From Tabrizicola sp. TH137 (lineage in GTDB: Bacteria; Pseudomonadota; Alphaproteobacteria; Rhodobacterales; Rhodobacteraceae): 64,000 nucleotides of DNA. The position numbers and the translations under genes are program-made. Numbering within the stretch: position 1 is the first letter of the stretch; every line of letters starts with the position of its first letter. The notes under the pieces were generated by a model. That model did not search any database, was not told where the DNA came from, and was given only the letters and a program-made list of their open reading frames with translations. This document shows, piece after piece, positions 8,227 to 17,278 of the stretch. Where the stretch lies: positions 124,001-188,000 of the forward strand of contig NZ_PKRQ01000006.1 of the NCBI RefSeq assembly GCF_002855575.1, in the 5' to 3' direction.

Positions 8227-8421
8227 TCAGCCCATCAGGCGGAAAGCCAGCCAGAGGAGGCCCGTGCCACCTGTCATGGCGAGAAGGCCGATCAGGCGGG
8301 CGCGATCGGGCGGGAGGGAGGCCAGGAATTCCAGCACGGCCCGGATGTGCGAAGGGGCCAGCGCAAGCGCCAGCCCCTCGATCACAAGCACCAGTCCAAG
8401 GCCCAGAAGGACCCAGGTCAT
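8227..8421 (-). CDS. DUF2065 family small membrane protein
   Basis: 64 residues with two predicted membrane helices (about 3-21 and 42-60) separated by a short charged loop. This matches the DUF2065 (YjeT-like) family that is regularly found beside hflC. Its ATG overlaps the hflC stop by 4 bp, so it is translationally coupled to hflKC. Its function is unknown; the fixed position suggests a small accessory subunit or modulator of the HflKC complex. Confidence 0.9.
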   Translation of the reverse strand: MTWVLLGLGLVLVIEGLALALAPSHIRAVLEFLASLPPDRARLIGLLAMTGGTGLLWLAFRLMG

Positions 8422-9311
8422 TCCGCCGGGGCGGCGGGTCGCCCTGCGGGGCCGGCATCGGAGCGAAGGTAATCGAAGAATTCGCTGTCCGGCTGCATCA
8501 CGATGGAGGAATTGCCCGGTTGCAACGCCCGCTCATAAGAGGTGAGCGAACGGGTGAAGGCGAAGAATTCCGGATCGCGACCGAAGGCTTCGGCATAGAT
8601 GGCGTTGCGTTCGGCATCGGCCTCGCCTCGGATGACGTCGGCCTGACGGCGGGCGTCGGAGGTGAGTTCGACGACCGTCCGGTCGGCCGAGGCGCGGACG
8701 CGCTGCGCCGCTTCGCCACCGCGGGCGATTTCATCCGCCGCCTCGCGTTCCCGTTCGGCCCGCATCCGGGCGAAGGTCGCGTCGAGGTTCTGTTCCGGCA
8801 GGTCGGTGCGGGTGAGGCGGACGTCGATCACCTCGATCCCCAGGTTGGAGGCCTGGGCGCGGGCGATGTCGCGGATCTGGTTCATCAGCGCGGTGCGGTC
8901 TTCGGACAGCACGCGGTTGGAGTTCACCGAGCCCAGCACCTGCTGGATTGCCGGGTTGATGATGCTTTCCAGACGGCGGAGCGCCTGCGATTCGCCGCCG
9001 GCGCCGACCGCCTCGCGGAATTCCACGAGATCGACGATGCGCCAGCGGGCGAAGGCATCGACGACGAGACGGCGGTCGTCGAGCATGGTGACTTCGACCG
9101 GGGTCGTGGGCAGGCCGAGGATGCGGCCGTCATAGCGCACGACTTCCTGGATCAGCGGGATCTTGAAGCCGAGGCCCGGCTCTTCCTTCACCTGCTTGAC
9201 CTGGCCGAATTGCAGGACCAGCGCCTTTTCGCGTTCGTCCACGATGAAGAGCGAGGACAGGGCGGCAGCGCCGAGGATGGCGACGACGGGAAGAAGGATC
9301 GCGCTTTTCAT
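8418..9311 (-). CDS. hflC: HflC, SPFH/band-7 protease modulator
   Basis: 297-residue inner-membrane protein. One N-terminal membrane helix (about 3-21) is followed by the band-7/SPFH domain and a long charged coiled coil (QNLDATFARMRAEREREA and on). It forms the large HflKC cage around the AAA protease FtsH and limits its access to membrane substrates. The start overlaps the hflK stop (TGATG). The C-terminus ends in an Ala/Pro-rich tail. Full length for the family. Confidence 0.96.
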   Translation of the reverse strand: MKSAILLPVVAILGAAALSSLFIVDEREKALVLQFGQVKQVKEEPGLGFKIPLIQEVVRYDGRILGLPTTPVEVTMLDDRRLVVDAFARWRIVDLVEFREAVGAGGESQALRRLESIINPAIQQVLGSVNSNRVLSEDRTALMNQIRDIARAQASNLGIEVIDVRLTRTDLPEQNLDATFARMRAEREREAADEIARGGEAAQRVRASADRTVVELTSDARRQADVIRGEADAERNAIYAEAFGRDPEFFAFTRSLTSYERALQPGNSSIVMQPDSEFFDYLRSDAGPAGRPAAPAE

Positions 9312-10504
9312 CAGTTGGTCGCTCCGGTCGCGGCGGCACCTGCGGCAGGGGCCGGACGGTTGAGTTCATTGAGCGGCAGGAAAGGCACCACGCCCTGACC
9401 GCCGCCTTCGCCGGAGGCCACGCCGTCAAGGATGACCTTGTTCATGCCACCCAGAACTTTCTCCATGGTTTCCAGATACATGCGACGGCGGGTCACGTCG
9501 GGCGCCTTCACATATTCCTCATAGACCGAAAGGAAGCGCGAAGCTTCACCCTGCGCCACGTTGACGACCTGGGCGCGGTAGGCCTCGGCCTCTTCCAGAA
9601 GGCGGGCGGCTTCCCCCCTTGCGCCTGCGGTCACGCGGTTGGCATAGGCGTCGGCCTCTTTTTCCAGCCGGTCGCGTTCCTGCTGGGCGGCCTGCACTTC
9701 GCGGAAGCTGTCGATGACTTCGCGGGGCGGCGCGGCGCGTTGCAGGTTGACGCGGATCACGTTGATCCCGGCCTGATAGCTGTCGAGCGTGGCCTGCACC
9801 CCGGCTTGAAGATCGGAGGCGATGACGCCCCGGTCACGGTTGAGGATGGGCGAAAGCTCTGACCGGGCGATGATGTCGCGCATCGCGGATTCCGACACGG
9901 CACGGATCGTGTCATCGGGATCGGCGAGGTTGAAGAGGAAGGCGGCCGGGTCCGACACGTTCCAGACCACCTGGAAGCCGATATCGACGATGTTCTGGTC
10001 GCGGGTCAGCATCAGGCCATCGCCCACCGCCCCGTCGCCCACGGCGCCGATATCGGTGGTGCGTTCGCCCGTCACCGACACGATTTCCGCCGTGATCACG
10101 GGCCAGGGGGCGAAGTTCAGGCCGGGATTGCCCACGGTGGAAAACTCGCCAAGGAAAAGCTCGACCGAGCGTTCTTCGGGCCGGACCGTGTAGAAGGACA
10201 TGAAGGCCCAGAGGCCCACGGCGACCAGACCGCCGAGGAGGAGGCCCTGCTTGGTGATCATCGGGCCACCGGGATCACGCCCGCCGCCGCCACCGCCGTT
10301 GAAGCCGCCACGGTTCTTGCCGCCCATCAGAACACGGAGCTGTTCCTGCCCCTTCTTCATGATCTCGTCGATCTCGGGGATCTGGGGGCCGCCTTCGCCG
10401 GGCCTGCGGCCACCGCGACGGTCATCGCCGCCGCGTCCGCCATTGTTCCGGTCATCGTCGCCGGGGCCGCCACCGCCGCCCCACGGACCTCCGCTTCCTG
10501 CCAT
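9311..10504 (-). CDS. hflK: HflK, FtsH protease activity modulator
   Basis: 397-residue partner of HflC. The first 85 residues are Gly/Arg/Asp-rich (PWGGGGGPGDDDRNNGG type), as is usual for HflK, then comes one membrane helix (LLLGGLVAVGLWAFMSFYTV, about 89-108), the SPFH domain and an Ala/Glu/Arg-rich coiled coil. The ATG at 10504 begins 77 nt after the stop of gor on the same strand. That gap contains TTGATT and AT-rich stretches that may be a separate promoter, but I could not settle a -10 element. Confidence 0.96.
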   Translation of the reverse strand: MAGSGGPWGGGGGPGDDDRNNGGRGGDDRRGGRRPGEGGPQIPEIDEIMKKGQEQLRVLMGGKNRGGFNGGGGGGRDPGGPMITKQGLLLGGLVAVGLWAFMSFYTVRPEERSVELFLGEFSTVGNPGLNFAPWPVITAEIVSVTGERTTDIGAVGDGAVGDGLMLTRDQNIVDIGFQVVWNVSDPAAFLFNLADPDDTIRAVSESAMRDIIARSELSPILNRDRGVIASDLQAGVQATLDSYQAGINVIRVNLQRAAPPREVIDSFREVQAAQQERDRLEKEADAYANRVTAGARGEAARLLEEAEAYRAQVVNVAQGEASRFLSVYEEYVKAPDVTRRRMYLETMEKVLGGMNKVILDGVASGEGGGQGVVPFLPLNELNRPAPAAGAAATGATN

Positions 10505-10581
10505 TGATCGTACCCTTTTTATCTTCGTCCGGCTTTAACTGTGTATGCGCGCGCCAAAATCAAGCACATGGCCCCGCGCGT

Positions 10582-11940
10582 CTAGCCCCTTCTGGTGGGC
10601 TTTCGCATCGTCACCAGTTCCTCCGATATGGTCGGATGGACGGCGACGGTGCGGTCGAAATCCTCTTTCGTGGCCCCCATGCGGATGGCGATGGCGGCAA
10701 GCTGGATCAATTCGCCCGCCTCGGGTGCGACGATGTGGCAGCCCAGAACCTTGCGGCTGGCCTGGCTGACGATCAGTTTCATCAGCACGCGGTCCTGACG
10801 GCCTGCGAAAAGCGTCCGCATCGGGCGGAAGGTGGCGGCATAGACCTCGATCGGTTCGATCTCGCGCGCGGCCTCTTCCGACAGGCCGACGCTGCCCAGT
10901 TCGGGCTGGGTGAAGACGGCGGAGGGGATGAGGTCATGGTCGAACCGCGTCGGCACGCCGCGGAAGACGGTGTCGGCGAAGGCATGGCCTTCGCGGATGG
11001 CGACCGGGGTCAGGTTGACGCGGTCGGTCACGTCGCCCACGGCATAGATCGAGGGGACGGCGGTCTGGGACCATTCATCCACGATGATCTGCCCGCTGCG
11101 GCCGAATTTCACGCCGAGGTCTTCGAGGCCGAGGCCTGAGGAATTGGGACGGCGGCCGGTGGCATAGAGGACGAGGTCGAATTCCCGTTCGCTGCCATCG
11201 GTGGCGACGGCGCGGATGCCGGAGGCGGTTTTCTCCAGCCGGATCACATCGGTGCCGCAATGGATGGCGATGCCGCGCGCCTGCATGGCATGGGCGACAT
11301 GGCCTCGGGATTCATCGTCGAAGCCGCGCAGGATCTGCGCGCCGCGGTAGTATTGCGCGACCTCGACGCCCAGCCCGTGCAAGATGCAGGCGAATTCCGA
11401 GGCGATATAGCCGCCGCCCACCACCAGCGCCCGTTTCGGCAGGGCGTCGAGGTGGAAGACCTCGTTCGAGGTGATGGCGAGGTCCTTGCCGGGAATGTCT
11501 GGCACGAAGGGCCAGCCGCCGGTGGCGATGAGGATGTGTTTGGTGGTGATCGTCTCGCCCGTGGCGAGCCGCACGGTATGGGGATCGACCACGGTCGCGC
11601 GGCAGTCATGGATGGTGACGCCCGCGTTCAGGAGGGTGGAGCGGTAGGCGTTTTCGAGCCGGGTGAGTTCGGCTTCCAGCGATGCGCGGAATTTCGGCCA
11701 GTCGAAGCCATCGGATTTCACACGCCAGCCATAGGCGTTGGCATCCTCGATCATCTCGGGGAAGGCGGAGGCGAAGACCATCAGCTTTTTCGGCACGCAG
11801 CCGCGGATGACGCAGGTGCCGCCCATGCGGCTTTCCTCGGCCAGCATGACGCGGGCGCCGCCTTCTGCCGCCGCGATGCGCGCGGCGCGGACGCCGCCCG
11901 AGCCGCCGCCGATCACGAAGAGATCGGTGTCGAAGCTCAT
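10582..11940 (-). CDS. gor: Glutathione-disulfide reductase
   Basis: 452-residue FAD flavoenzyme that reduces GSSG with NADPH. Visible: FAD-binding GGGSGGVRAAR near the N-terminus, the redox disulfide in GGTCVIRGCVPKK, the NADPH-domain VGGGYIASEFA, the FAD site TNPVAIREG-like block (LTPVAIREG), and the C-terminal HPTISEE with the catalytic His-Glu pair. The ATG overlaps the rpiA stop by 4 bp, so the two are one transcript. The C-terminal tail (MRKPTRRG) is short. Confidence 0.96.
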   Translation of the reverse strand: MSFDTDLFVIGGGSGGVRAARIAAAEGGARVMLAEESRMGGTCVIRGCVPKKLMVFASAFPEMIEDANAYGWRVKSDGFDWPKFRASLEAELTRLENAYRSTLLNAGVTIHDCRATVVDPHTVRLATGETITTKHILIATGGWPFVPDIPGKDLAITSNEVFHLDALPKRALVVGGGYIASEFACILHGLGVEVAQYYRGAQILRGFDDESRGHVAHAMQARGIAIHCGTDVIRLEKTASGIRAVATDGSEREFDLVLYATGRRPNSSGLGLEDLGVKFGRSGQIIVDEWSQTAVPSIYAVGDVTDRVNLTPVAIREGHAFADTVFRGVPTRFDHDLIPSAVFTQPELGSVGLSEEAAREIEPIEVYAATFRPMRTLFAGRQDRVLMKLIVSQASRKVLGCHIVAPEAGELIQLAAIAIRMGATKEDFDRTVAVHPTISEELVTMRKPTRRG

Positions 11941-12722
11941 TCCATATCCGCGAAGATGTTGTCGGAGGGGGCGAATTCGATGAAATCCTCGCCCTCGGTG
12001 CCCTGATTGATGTCGCGCACGGTCACCCGGCCATCGCCATGGCCGATCACCACGATATCGCAGATGTCGATGAAGAGGCCGTTTTCCACCACGCCGGGGA
12101 TCTGGTTCAGGACGAGCGCCAGTTGGCGCGGGTTGCCGATGCGTTTCAGGTGCAGGTCGATGATGTAATTCGCCTCATCCGTCACCAGTGGGCGGTCGCC
12201 GTTCATGCGCAGGGTGCAGTCGCGGTTGAGGACGTCGAGCGAGACGAGCGTTTCCTCGATCAGCGCCTTGGTCGTCTGCCAGCCGAAGGGGATCACCTCC
12301 ACCGGCAGGGGGAAGGCGCCGAGCTGGCTGACTTCCTTGGCGATGTCGGCGATGACGATCATCTGGTCCGAGGCGGTGGCGACGATCTTTTCCTGCAAGA
12401 GCGCCGCGCCGCCGCCCTTGATGAGGGCGAGTTGCGGGTCGAATTCATCCGCCCCGTCGATGGTGAGGTCGAGCCATTTGGCATCGTCGAGCGAGGTGAT
12501 CGGGATGCCGAGGGAGGCCGCCAGTTCCGCCGTGCGGGTGGAGGTGGGTACGCCCGTGACGCGCAGCCCCTCTTCCCGGATGCGTTCGGCGAGGCAGCGC
12601 ACCATCCAAGCGGCGGTGGAGCCGGTGCCGAGGCCCAGCTTCATGCCATCCTCGACGAATTCGGTGGCGCGTTTGGCGGCCACGAATTTCGCCTTGTCGA
12701 TGGGGGAAAGCTCTGCTGGCAT
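11937..12722 (-). CDS. rpiA: Ribose-5-phosphate isomerase A
   Basis: 261-residue type A isomerase interconverting ribose-5-phosphate and ribulose-5-phosphate. Typical blocks: GLGTGSTA (phosphate loop, about 32-39), TIDGADEFD (with active-site Asp), IKGGGAALLQEKIVA (with the catalytic Glu and Lys). The C-terminus is some 30 residues longer than the E. coli enzyme. AGGAG lies ahead of the ATG at 12722. It heads the rpiA-gor pair; the pairing of pentose phosphate flux with NADPH-dependent glutathione reduction is metabolically sensible but may be chance. Confidence 0.96.
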   Translation of the reverse strand: MPAELSPIDKAKFVAAKRATEFVEDGMKLGLGTGSTAAWMVRCLAERIREEGLRVTGVPTSTRTAELAASLGIPITSLDDAKWLDLTIDGADEFDPQLALIKGGGAALLQEKIVATASDQMIVIADIAKEVSQLGAFPLPVEVIPFGWQTTKALIEETLVSLDVLNRDCTLRMNGDRPLVTDEANYIIDLHLKRIGNPRQLALVLNQIPGVVENGLFIDICDIVVIGHGDGRVTVRDINQGTEGEDFIEFAPSDNIFADME

Positions 12723-12812
12723 GGGGCAACTCCTTCACGGCTTGCCCCTGCTTATAGGCAATGCGGGCGGGGCGTGTAAGGGCGAAATGCCACCCCCTGC
12801 CCCGCCCGGCGG

Positions 12813-13367
12813 TCAATCGTTGGCGGCGAGCGGGCCGAGCGCGCGGGAGAGTTCGGCCAGCGTGGTGCGGCCGTCGGCATCGCTGTCGAAGGACGCGACG
12901 GCGCGCAGCAGCGCCTCATCCTGTGGGCGGGAGGCGCGGGCCACCTCGGCCTCGGCGAAGGCGCGGAGTTCGGGCGGGGCGAGGGTGCCGTCGGCATCGG
13001 CATCGGCGGCGTCGCGCTGGCGCATCAGCCGGGCGCGGGCGGGGGCCGAGAGGGTGGCGGCCCGGGCGGCGAGTTCGGGCGGGGCAAGGGTGCCGTCACC
13101 GTCGAGATCGGATTCGTGGAAGGCGCGCAGGGCGCGGGTGCGGAAGAAGGCGCGGTCGAGCGCGATGGTGGTTTCGATGGCCTCGCGCGTGATTGCGCCA
13201 TCCTGCCCATGGCCGTGGATCAGGTCAGCGGCGAGATCGGCGAAGCGGTCGGGGCGGGCGAGGATGGCCTCCGCCGCCTCGGCCGGAAGGGCGGCGGGAA
13301 GGATCGCTGCCTCCTGCGCGGCGGCGGGGGCCGCGAGCAGGAGGAGAAGGGGGAAATGGGCGCGCAT
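12813..13367 (-). CDS. Exported EF-hand calcium-binding protein
   Basis: 184 residues with a signal peptide (MRAHFPLLLLLAAPAAAQ). At least three EF-hand loops are visible: SDLDGDGTLAPPEL (about 87-100), DADADGTLAPPEL (about 120-133) and DSDADGRTTLAEL (about 160-172), each with the DxDxDG ligand pattern. An earlier stretch HGHGQDGAITREAIE may be a degenerate fourth. It is a likely periplasmic Ca2+ buffer or sensor. It stands alone, upstream of rpiA on the same strand with a 90-nt gap, and is divergent from the GST gene. Confidence 0.85.
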   Translation of the reverse strand: MRAHFPLLLLLAAPAAAQEAAILPAALPAEAAEAILARPDRFADLAADLIHGHGQDGAITREAIETTIALDRAFFRTRALRAFHESDLDGDGTLAPPELAARAATLSAPARARLMRQRDAADADADGTLAPPELRAFAEAEVARASRPQDEALLRAVASFDSDADGRTTLAELSRALGPLAAND

Positions 13368-13535
13368 GGCTGCTCCGTTCTAGAGGCACATGGGGGCGAG
13401 GATGGGGGCGCGGGGTTAACGCGCGGTGAAGATCGGCGGCGGGATGTGCGGAATATGCTTTCCGGATGTCGCTTTCCGCAGGACGTGGCATGGTGGCGCG
13501 GCGCATTCTGGCGCGGGTCCGGCAAGGGAGCGGTG

Positions 13536-14192
13536 ATGTACAGACTCTACGGCGTTCAGGATTTCGCGAATCTGGCGGTGCATGTCGCGCTGGAAGAGGC
13601 GGGCGTGCCTCATGAGGTGGTGTTTCTGGACATGGATGCGGGGGACCTGCAATCGCCCGACCATCTGGCGCGGCATCCGATGGGCCTTGTGCCCGCGATG
13701 GAGACGCCGGAGGGGACGATGTTCGAGACGGGGGCCATCCTGCTCTATCTGGGCGAGCGGCACGGGCTGGCGCCTGCGCCGGGCGCGGCGGAACGGGTGG
13801 CGTTCCTGTCCTGGTTCGTCTTTGTCAATAACGGGCTGCATACGGCGGTGATGGACCTGATCCATCCCTACCGGATCAGCGAGGACCATGCCCGCATCGT
13901 GGCCGAGGCGGCGCGGGCGCGGCTGGTGGAGCGGATGGCGGCGCTGGAGGCTGTGGCGGCGACGCGGCCCGGCTGGCTGTCGCCGGATCGGCCGGGGGTT
14001 CTGGGCATCTACATTTCCATGCTGCTGCGCTGGATGCGGGCCTTTGCCTGGGCGCCCGATCTTGCCATTTCCGCGCAGGATTATCCGGCGCTGGCCGCCA
14101 TCGCCACGGCCTGCGAGGCGCGCCCTGCAACGCAGCGGGCGGCGGCGGCCAATGGGCTGAGCGGGCGGTTCTTCAGCGATCCGGAAGGGTGA
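13536..14192 (+). CDS. Glutathione S-transferase family protein
   Basis: 218 residues. The N-terminal thioredoxin-like domain begins MYRLYGVQDFANLAVHVALEE and has the cis-Pro and glutathione-binding stretch GLVPAMETPEG then FETGAILLYLGERHG, followed by an all-helical C-terminal domain. The ATG at 13536 has AAGGGAG 6-7 nt upstream; the longer frame that begins inside the EF-hand gene is a shadow. It precedes sdaA by 6 nt and is probably co-transcribed. Substrate unknown. Confidence 0.92.
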   Translation: MYRLYGVQDFANLAVHVALEEAGVPHEVVFLDMDAGDLQSPDHLARHPMGLVPAMETPEGTMFETGAILLYLGERHGLAPAPGAAERVAFLSWFVFVNNGLHTAVMDLIHPYRISEDHARIVAEAARARLVERMAALEAVAATRPGWLSPDRPGVLGIYISMLLRWMRAFAWAPDLAISAQDYPALAAIATACEARPATQRAAAANGLSGRFFSDPEG

Positions 14193-14198
14193 TCCCGC

Positions 14199-15578
14199 AT
14201 GTTCCTGTCTGTCTTCGACATGTTCAAGGTGGGGGTCGGCCCGTCCTCCAGCCATACGATGGGGCCGATGGTGGCGGGGGCGCGGTTTCTGGAAAAGATG
14301 CGCGCCTCGCCCTTCCATTTCAAAGGCTTGCGCGCCTCGTTGCACGGGTCGCTTGCCTTTACCGGGGTGGGGCATGCGACGGACCGGGCGACGATCCTTG
14401 GGCTCGCGGGGTTCGAGCCTGCCACCTATGACGCCGCGAAGGCCGAGGCCGTGCTGGAGGCGATCAAGGCGCGCAAGGTGATCGAGGTGCCGGGACTGGG
14501 CGAGATGGCCTTCGATCCGGGGCGCGATCTGGTCTTTGATTACGGCCCGGCCTTGCCCGGCCATGCCAACGGGATGATCCTGAAGGCCACGGACGCGCAG
14601 GGCGACGTGATCATGGAGGAAACCTATTACTCCATCGGCGGCGGTTTCGTCCTGACGGCGGGGGAGATGGCCGAGGCCGGGGGCGGCAAGGCGAAGGCGC
14701 GGGCGGATGTGCCCTATCCCTTTGAAAAGGCCGACGAGATGCTGGCGATGGCCAAGGCATCGGGCCTGTCCATCGCGCAGATGAAGCGGGCGAATGAGGT
14801 GAAGTTCCGGTCGCCTGCCGAGCTGGACAAGGGGATGGAGCGCATCTGGCAGGTGATGAACGACTGCATCACGCGCGGGATGGCGGGCGAAGGCATTCTG
14901 CCGGGCGGGTTGAAGGTGCGGCGCAGGGCCAAGGGCATCCATGATGCTCTGATGGCCGAGCGCGGGCTGAACATGACGCCGCCGCATACGATCAACGACT
15001 GGATGTCGCTTTATGCGATGGCGGTGAACGAGGAGAACGCGGCGGGCGGGCAGGTCGTGACGGCCCCCACGAATGGCGCGGCGGGGGTGGTGCCGGCGGT
15101 GATCCGCTATTGGCTGGACCATGTGCCGGGGGCTTCGTCCAGCCGGGTGGGGGAATTCCTGCTGACCGCGGCGGCGATTGGCGGTTTGGTGAAGCACAAC
15201 GCCAGCATCAGCGGCGCGGAATGCGGCTGTCAGGCCGAGGTCGGGTCGGCGGCGGCGATGGCGGCGGCGGGACTGTGCGCCGTGCTGGGCGGCACGCCCG
15301 AGCAGGTGGAGAACGCGGCCGAGATCGCGCTGGAGCATCATCTGGGCATGACCTGCGATCCGGTGAAGGGCCTTGTGCAGGTGCCCTGCATCGAAAGGAA
15401 CGGGCTGGGGGCGATCAAGGCCGTTTCCGCCGCGTCGCTGGCGCTGCGGGGGGATGGCATCCATCTGGTGAGCCTTGATGTCTGCATCGAGACGATGCGC
15501 CAGACGGGGCGGGACATGCACGAAAAATACAAGGAAACCAGCCTGGGCGGGCTGGCCGTGAATGTGCCGAACTGCTGA
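14199..15578 (+). CDS. sdaA: L-serine ammonia-lyase, single-chain iron-sulfur type
   Basis: 459-residue [4Fe-4S] L-serine dehydratase (serine to pyruvate and ammonia). The beta-type domain leads ([21 protein letters not shown]), followed by the alpha domain with the cluster-binding Cys residues in [19 protein letters not shown] and [18 protein letters not shown]. The length fits the fused single-chain form. It starts 6 nt after the GST gene. A catabolic role in serine and glycine breakdown is likely. Confidence 0.96.
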   Translation: MFLSVFDMFKVGVGPSSSHTMGPMVAGARFLEKMRASPFHFKGLRASLHGSLAFTGVGHATDRATILGLAGFEPATYDAAKAEAVLEAIKARKVIEVPGLGEMAFDPGRDLVFDYGPALPGHANGMILKATDAQGDVIMEETYYSIGGGFVLTAGEMAEAGGGKAKARADVPYPFEKADEMLAMAKASGLSIAQMKRANEVKFRSPAELDKGMERIWQVMNDCITRGMAGEGILPGGLKVRRRAKGIHDALMAERGLNMTPPHTINDWMSLYAMAVNEENAAGGQVVTAPTNGAAGVVPAVIRYWLDHVPGASSSRVGEFLLTAAAIGGLVKHNASISGAECGCQAEVGSAAAMAAAGLCAVLGGTPEQVENAAEIALEHHLGMTCDPVKGLVQVPCIERNGLGAIKAVSAASLALRGDGIHLVSLDVCIETMRQTGRDMHEKYKETSLGGLAVNVPNC

Positions 15579-15583
15579 TCCCT

Positions 15584-16210
15584 TCAGCCGCGGGTGATGA
15601 GATGGCCCTTGGCGGCCACCCGTGCATAAAGCGCGAATTCGGCGGCATGGGCGGTGCGGAAGCGTTTCACGAGGGCGGGCGGCAGGTCTGCCGCCCCGGC
15701 GGCCGCAGGGGCAGAGACATTGCGCGCCTCGAGCGTGAGCGAGGTGCCGAGACGGCCCTGGAGGAAGGCGATCATCCGGTCGAGGCGGGCATAGTCGAAG
15801 ACATGGGTGACGGGCGGGCCGCCATCGAGAAAGCCGAGGAACCGGTCCTGCCTGCCGACGGCGGCGAAGGGCGGCTGCGGATCGGAGAGCCGGGCCTCGA
15901 CGAATTCGGCGAAGCTCATGCCATGGGTGGAATTGGCATGGCCGATCAAGGCCTCGCGCTGGCGGTAGCGGAACCAGCTTTCCATCTGTTCCATCGGTTC
16001 GCGCATCACGGCAAAGGTTTCCGGCGCGAAACCGAGCGTTTCCTTCAGGAAGGGCGCCCAGCGGCGGGCATAGGTCGCGGCATTCAGATGCGGGAACTGC
16101 CGCGCGGTTTCGGGGGTTTCGGAATGCGCGGCGAGCATGGCACGGATCGCCTGCGAAGCCGTCTTGGGCGTGGCGAGATAGACAAGACGAGCCTTGGGCA
16201 GAACCAGCAC
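15584..16210 (-). CDS. Sulfotransferase-family protein
   Basis: 208 residues. The start LVLPKARLVYLATPKTASQAI carries the phosphosulfate-binding loop (TPKTAS-x-A) typical of the P-loop sulfotransferase superfamily; a later VMREPMEQMESWFRYRQRE block resembles the 3'-phosphate-binding motif. The start taken is the GTG at 16210, six bases after GGAGG, rather than the longer shadow frame. Alphaproteobacterial members of this kind are poorly characterised; the acceptor is unknown. It converges on sdaA (5-nt gap). Confidence 0.8.
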   Translation of the reverse strand: MLVLPKARLVYLATPKTASQAIRAMLAAHSETPETARQFPHLNAATYARRWAPFLKETLGFAPETFAVMREPMEQMESWFRYRQREALIGHANSTHGMSFAEFVEARLSDPQPPFAAVGRQDRFLGFLDGGPPVTHVFDYARLDRMIAFLQGRLGTSLTLEARNVSAPAAAGAADLPPALVKRFRTAHAAEFALYARVAAKGHLITRG

Positions 16211-16333
16211 ACCACACCTCCGTGACACACGGGCGGAGATTGGGGGTGGATGGGCGGCAGGGCAAGGGGGGATGCGGCGGCGCATGTCGCTTTTGCGATG
16301 GACGGCAGCAAGGGGCGGGGATAGCCACGGGGC

Positions 16334-17278
16334 ATGAGCCGACAGCCTGACCGCATCTTCCCCGGCATCGTCCTGATGCTTTGCTTCTGTGCGCTGGCGC
16401 CGCTGCTGGATGTTTCGTCCAAGCTGGCGGCGGAGAACGGCATTCCCGTCGGCCAGATCACCGCCGCGCGTTTCGTGGTGCAGGGGGCGCTGATGCTGCC
16501 CATCGTGCTGTGGATGGGGCTTGCGTGGCGGGTGGATGCGCGGGTTTTGGGCTTTGTCTTCCTGCGGGCGGTGTTCCTGATCCTTTCCACTTTCTCCTTC
16601 GTGTCCGGCATCGAGGTCATGCCGGTGGCGGATGCGCTGGCCATCGCCTTTGTGGAGCCGTTCATCCTGCTGATCCTCGGGCGGCTGATCTTCGGCGACG
16701 AGGTGGGGCCGCGCCGGATCGCGGCGAGCGCGGTGGGATTCGGAGGGGCGCTGCTGGTGATCCAGCCGTCGCTGGCGGCTTTCGGCTATGTCGCGCTCTG
16801 GCCCCTGGGGACGGCGTTCTTCTTCGCCTTCTACATGCTGGTGACGCGGGCCATGGCGGCCTATATGCATCCGGTGACGATGCAGTTGCATACATCGCTG
16901 GCGGGGATCGTGATCTGCGTACCGCTGATGGTGCTGTTCAACGGCACCGGCTGGGAGGAACTGGACCCGGTGATGCCGGGCGGGTGGAACTGGCTGTGGC
17001 TGTTCGGCGTAGGGTTCTGGGCCGGGGTCAGCCATATGTGCATGACCTATGCGCTGAAATACGCGCCCTCGGCGACGCTGGCCCCGCTGCATTACACCGA
17101 GATCGTGGCGGCGGTGGCGCTGGGATACCTGATCTTCGGGGATTTCCCCAATCCGATGACCTGGGCGGGGATCGCGGTGATCGTGTCTTCGGGCCTCTAT
17201 ATCATCCACCGAGAGCGGGTCAGCGCGAAGGCGAAGCGGGCGGCGGCGGCTGCCACGCTTCCCCCAGAAGCGATCTGA
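16334..17278 (+). CDS. DMT-superfamily (EamA) transporter
   Basis: 314 residues with about ten hydrophobic segments in two EamA halves, the standard drug/metabolite transporter fold. The first half starts with PGIVLMLCFCALAPLLDVSSK, the second ends in VALGYLIFGDFPNPMTWAGIAVIV, the classic EamA C-terminal signature. A short basic tail (SAKAKRAAAAA) is cytoplasmic. Its last 59 bases overlap the 3' end of the convergent thiamine diphosphokinase gene. Substrate unknown. Confidence 0.92.
   Translation: MSRQPDRIFPGIVLMLCFCALAPLLDVSSKLAAENGIPVGQITAARFVVQGALMLPIVLWMGLAWRVDARVLGFVFLRAVFLILSTFSFVSGIEVMPVADALAIAFVEPFILLILGRLIFGDEVGPRRIAASAVGFGGALLVIQPSLAAFGYVALWPLGTAFFFAFYMLVTRAMAAYMHPVTMQLHTSLAGIVICVPLMVLFNGTGWEELDPVMPGGWNWLWLFGVGFWAGVSHMCMTYALKYAPSATLAPLHYTEIVAAVALGYLIFGDFPNPMTWAGIAVIVSSGLYIIHRERVSAKAKRAAAAATLPPEAI

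Noticed and set aside
13416-16328. 970-codon minus-strand open frame
   Set aside because: It runs opposite the GST and sdaA genes, is rich in Arg/His/Pro/Gly and has no family features; shadow.
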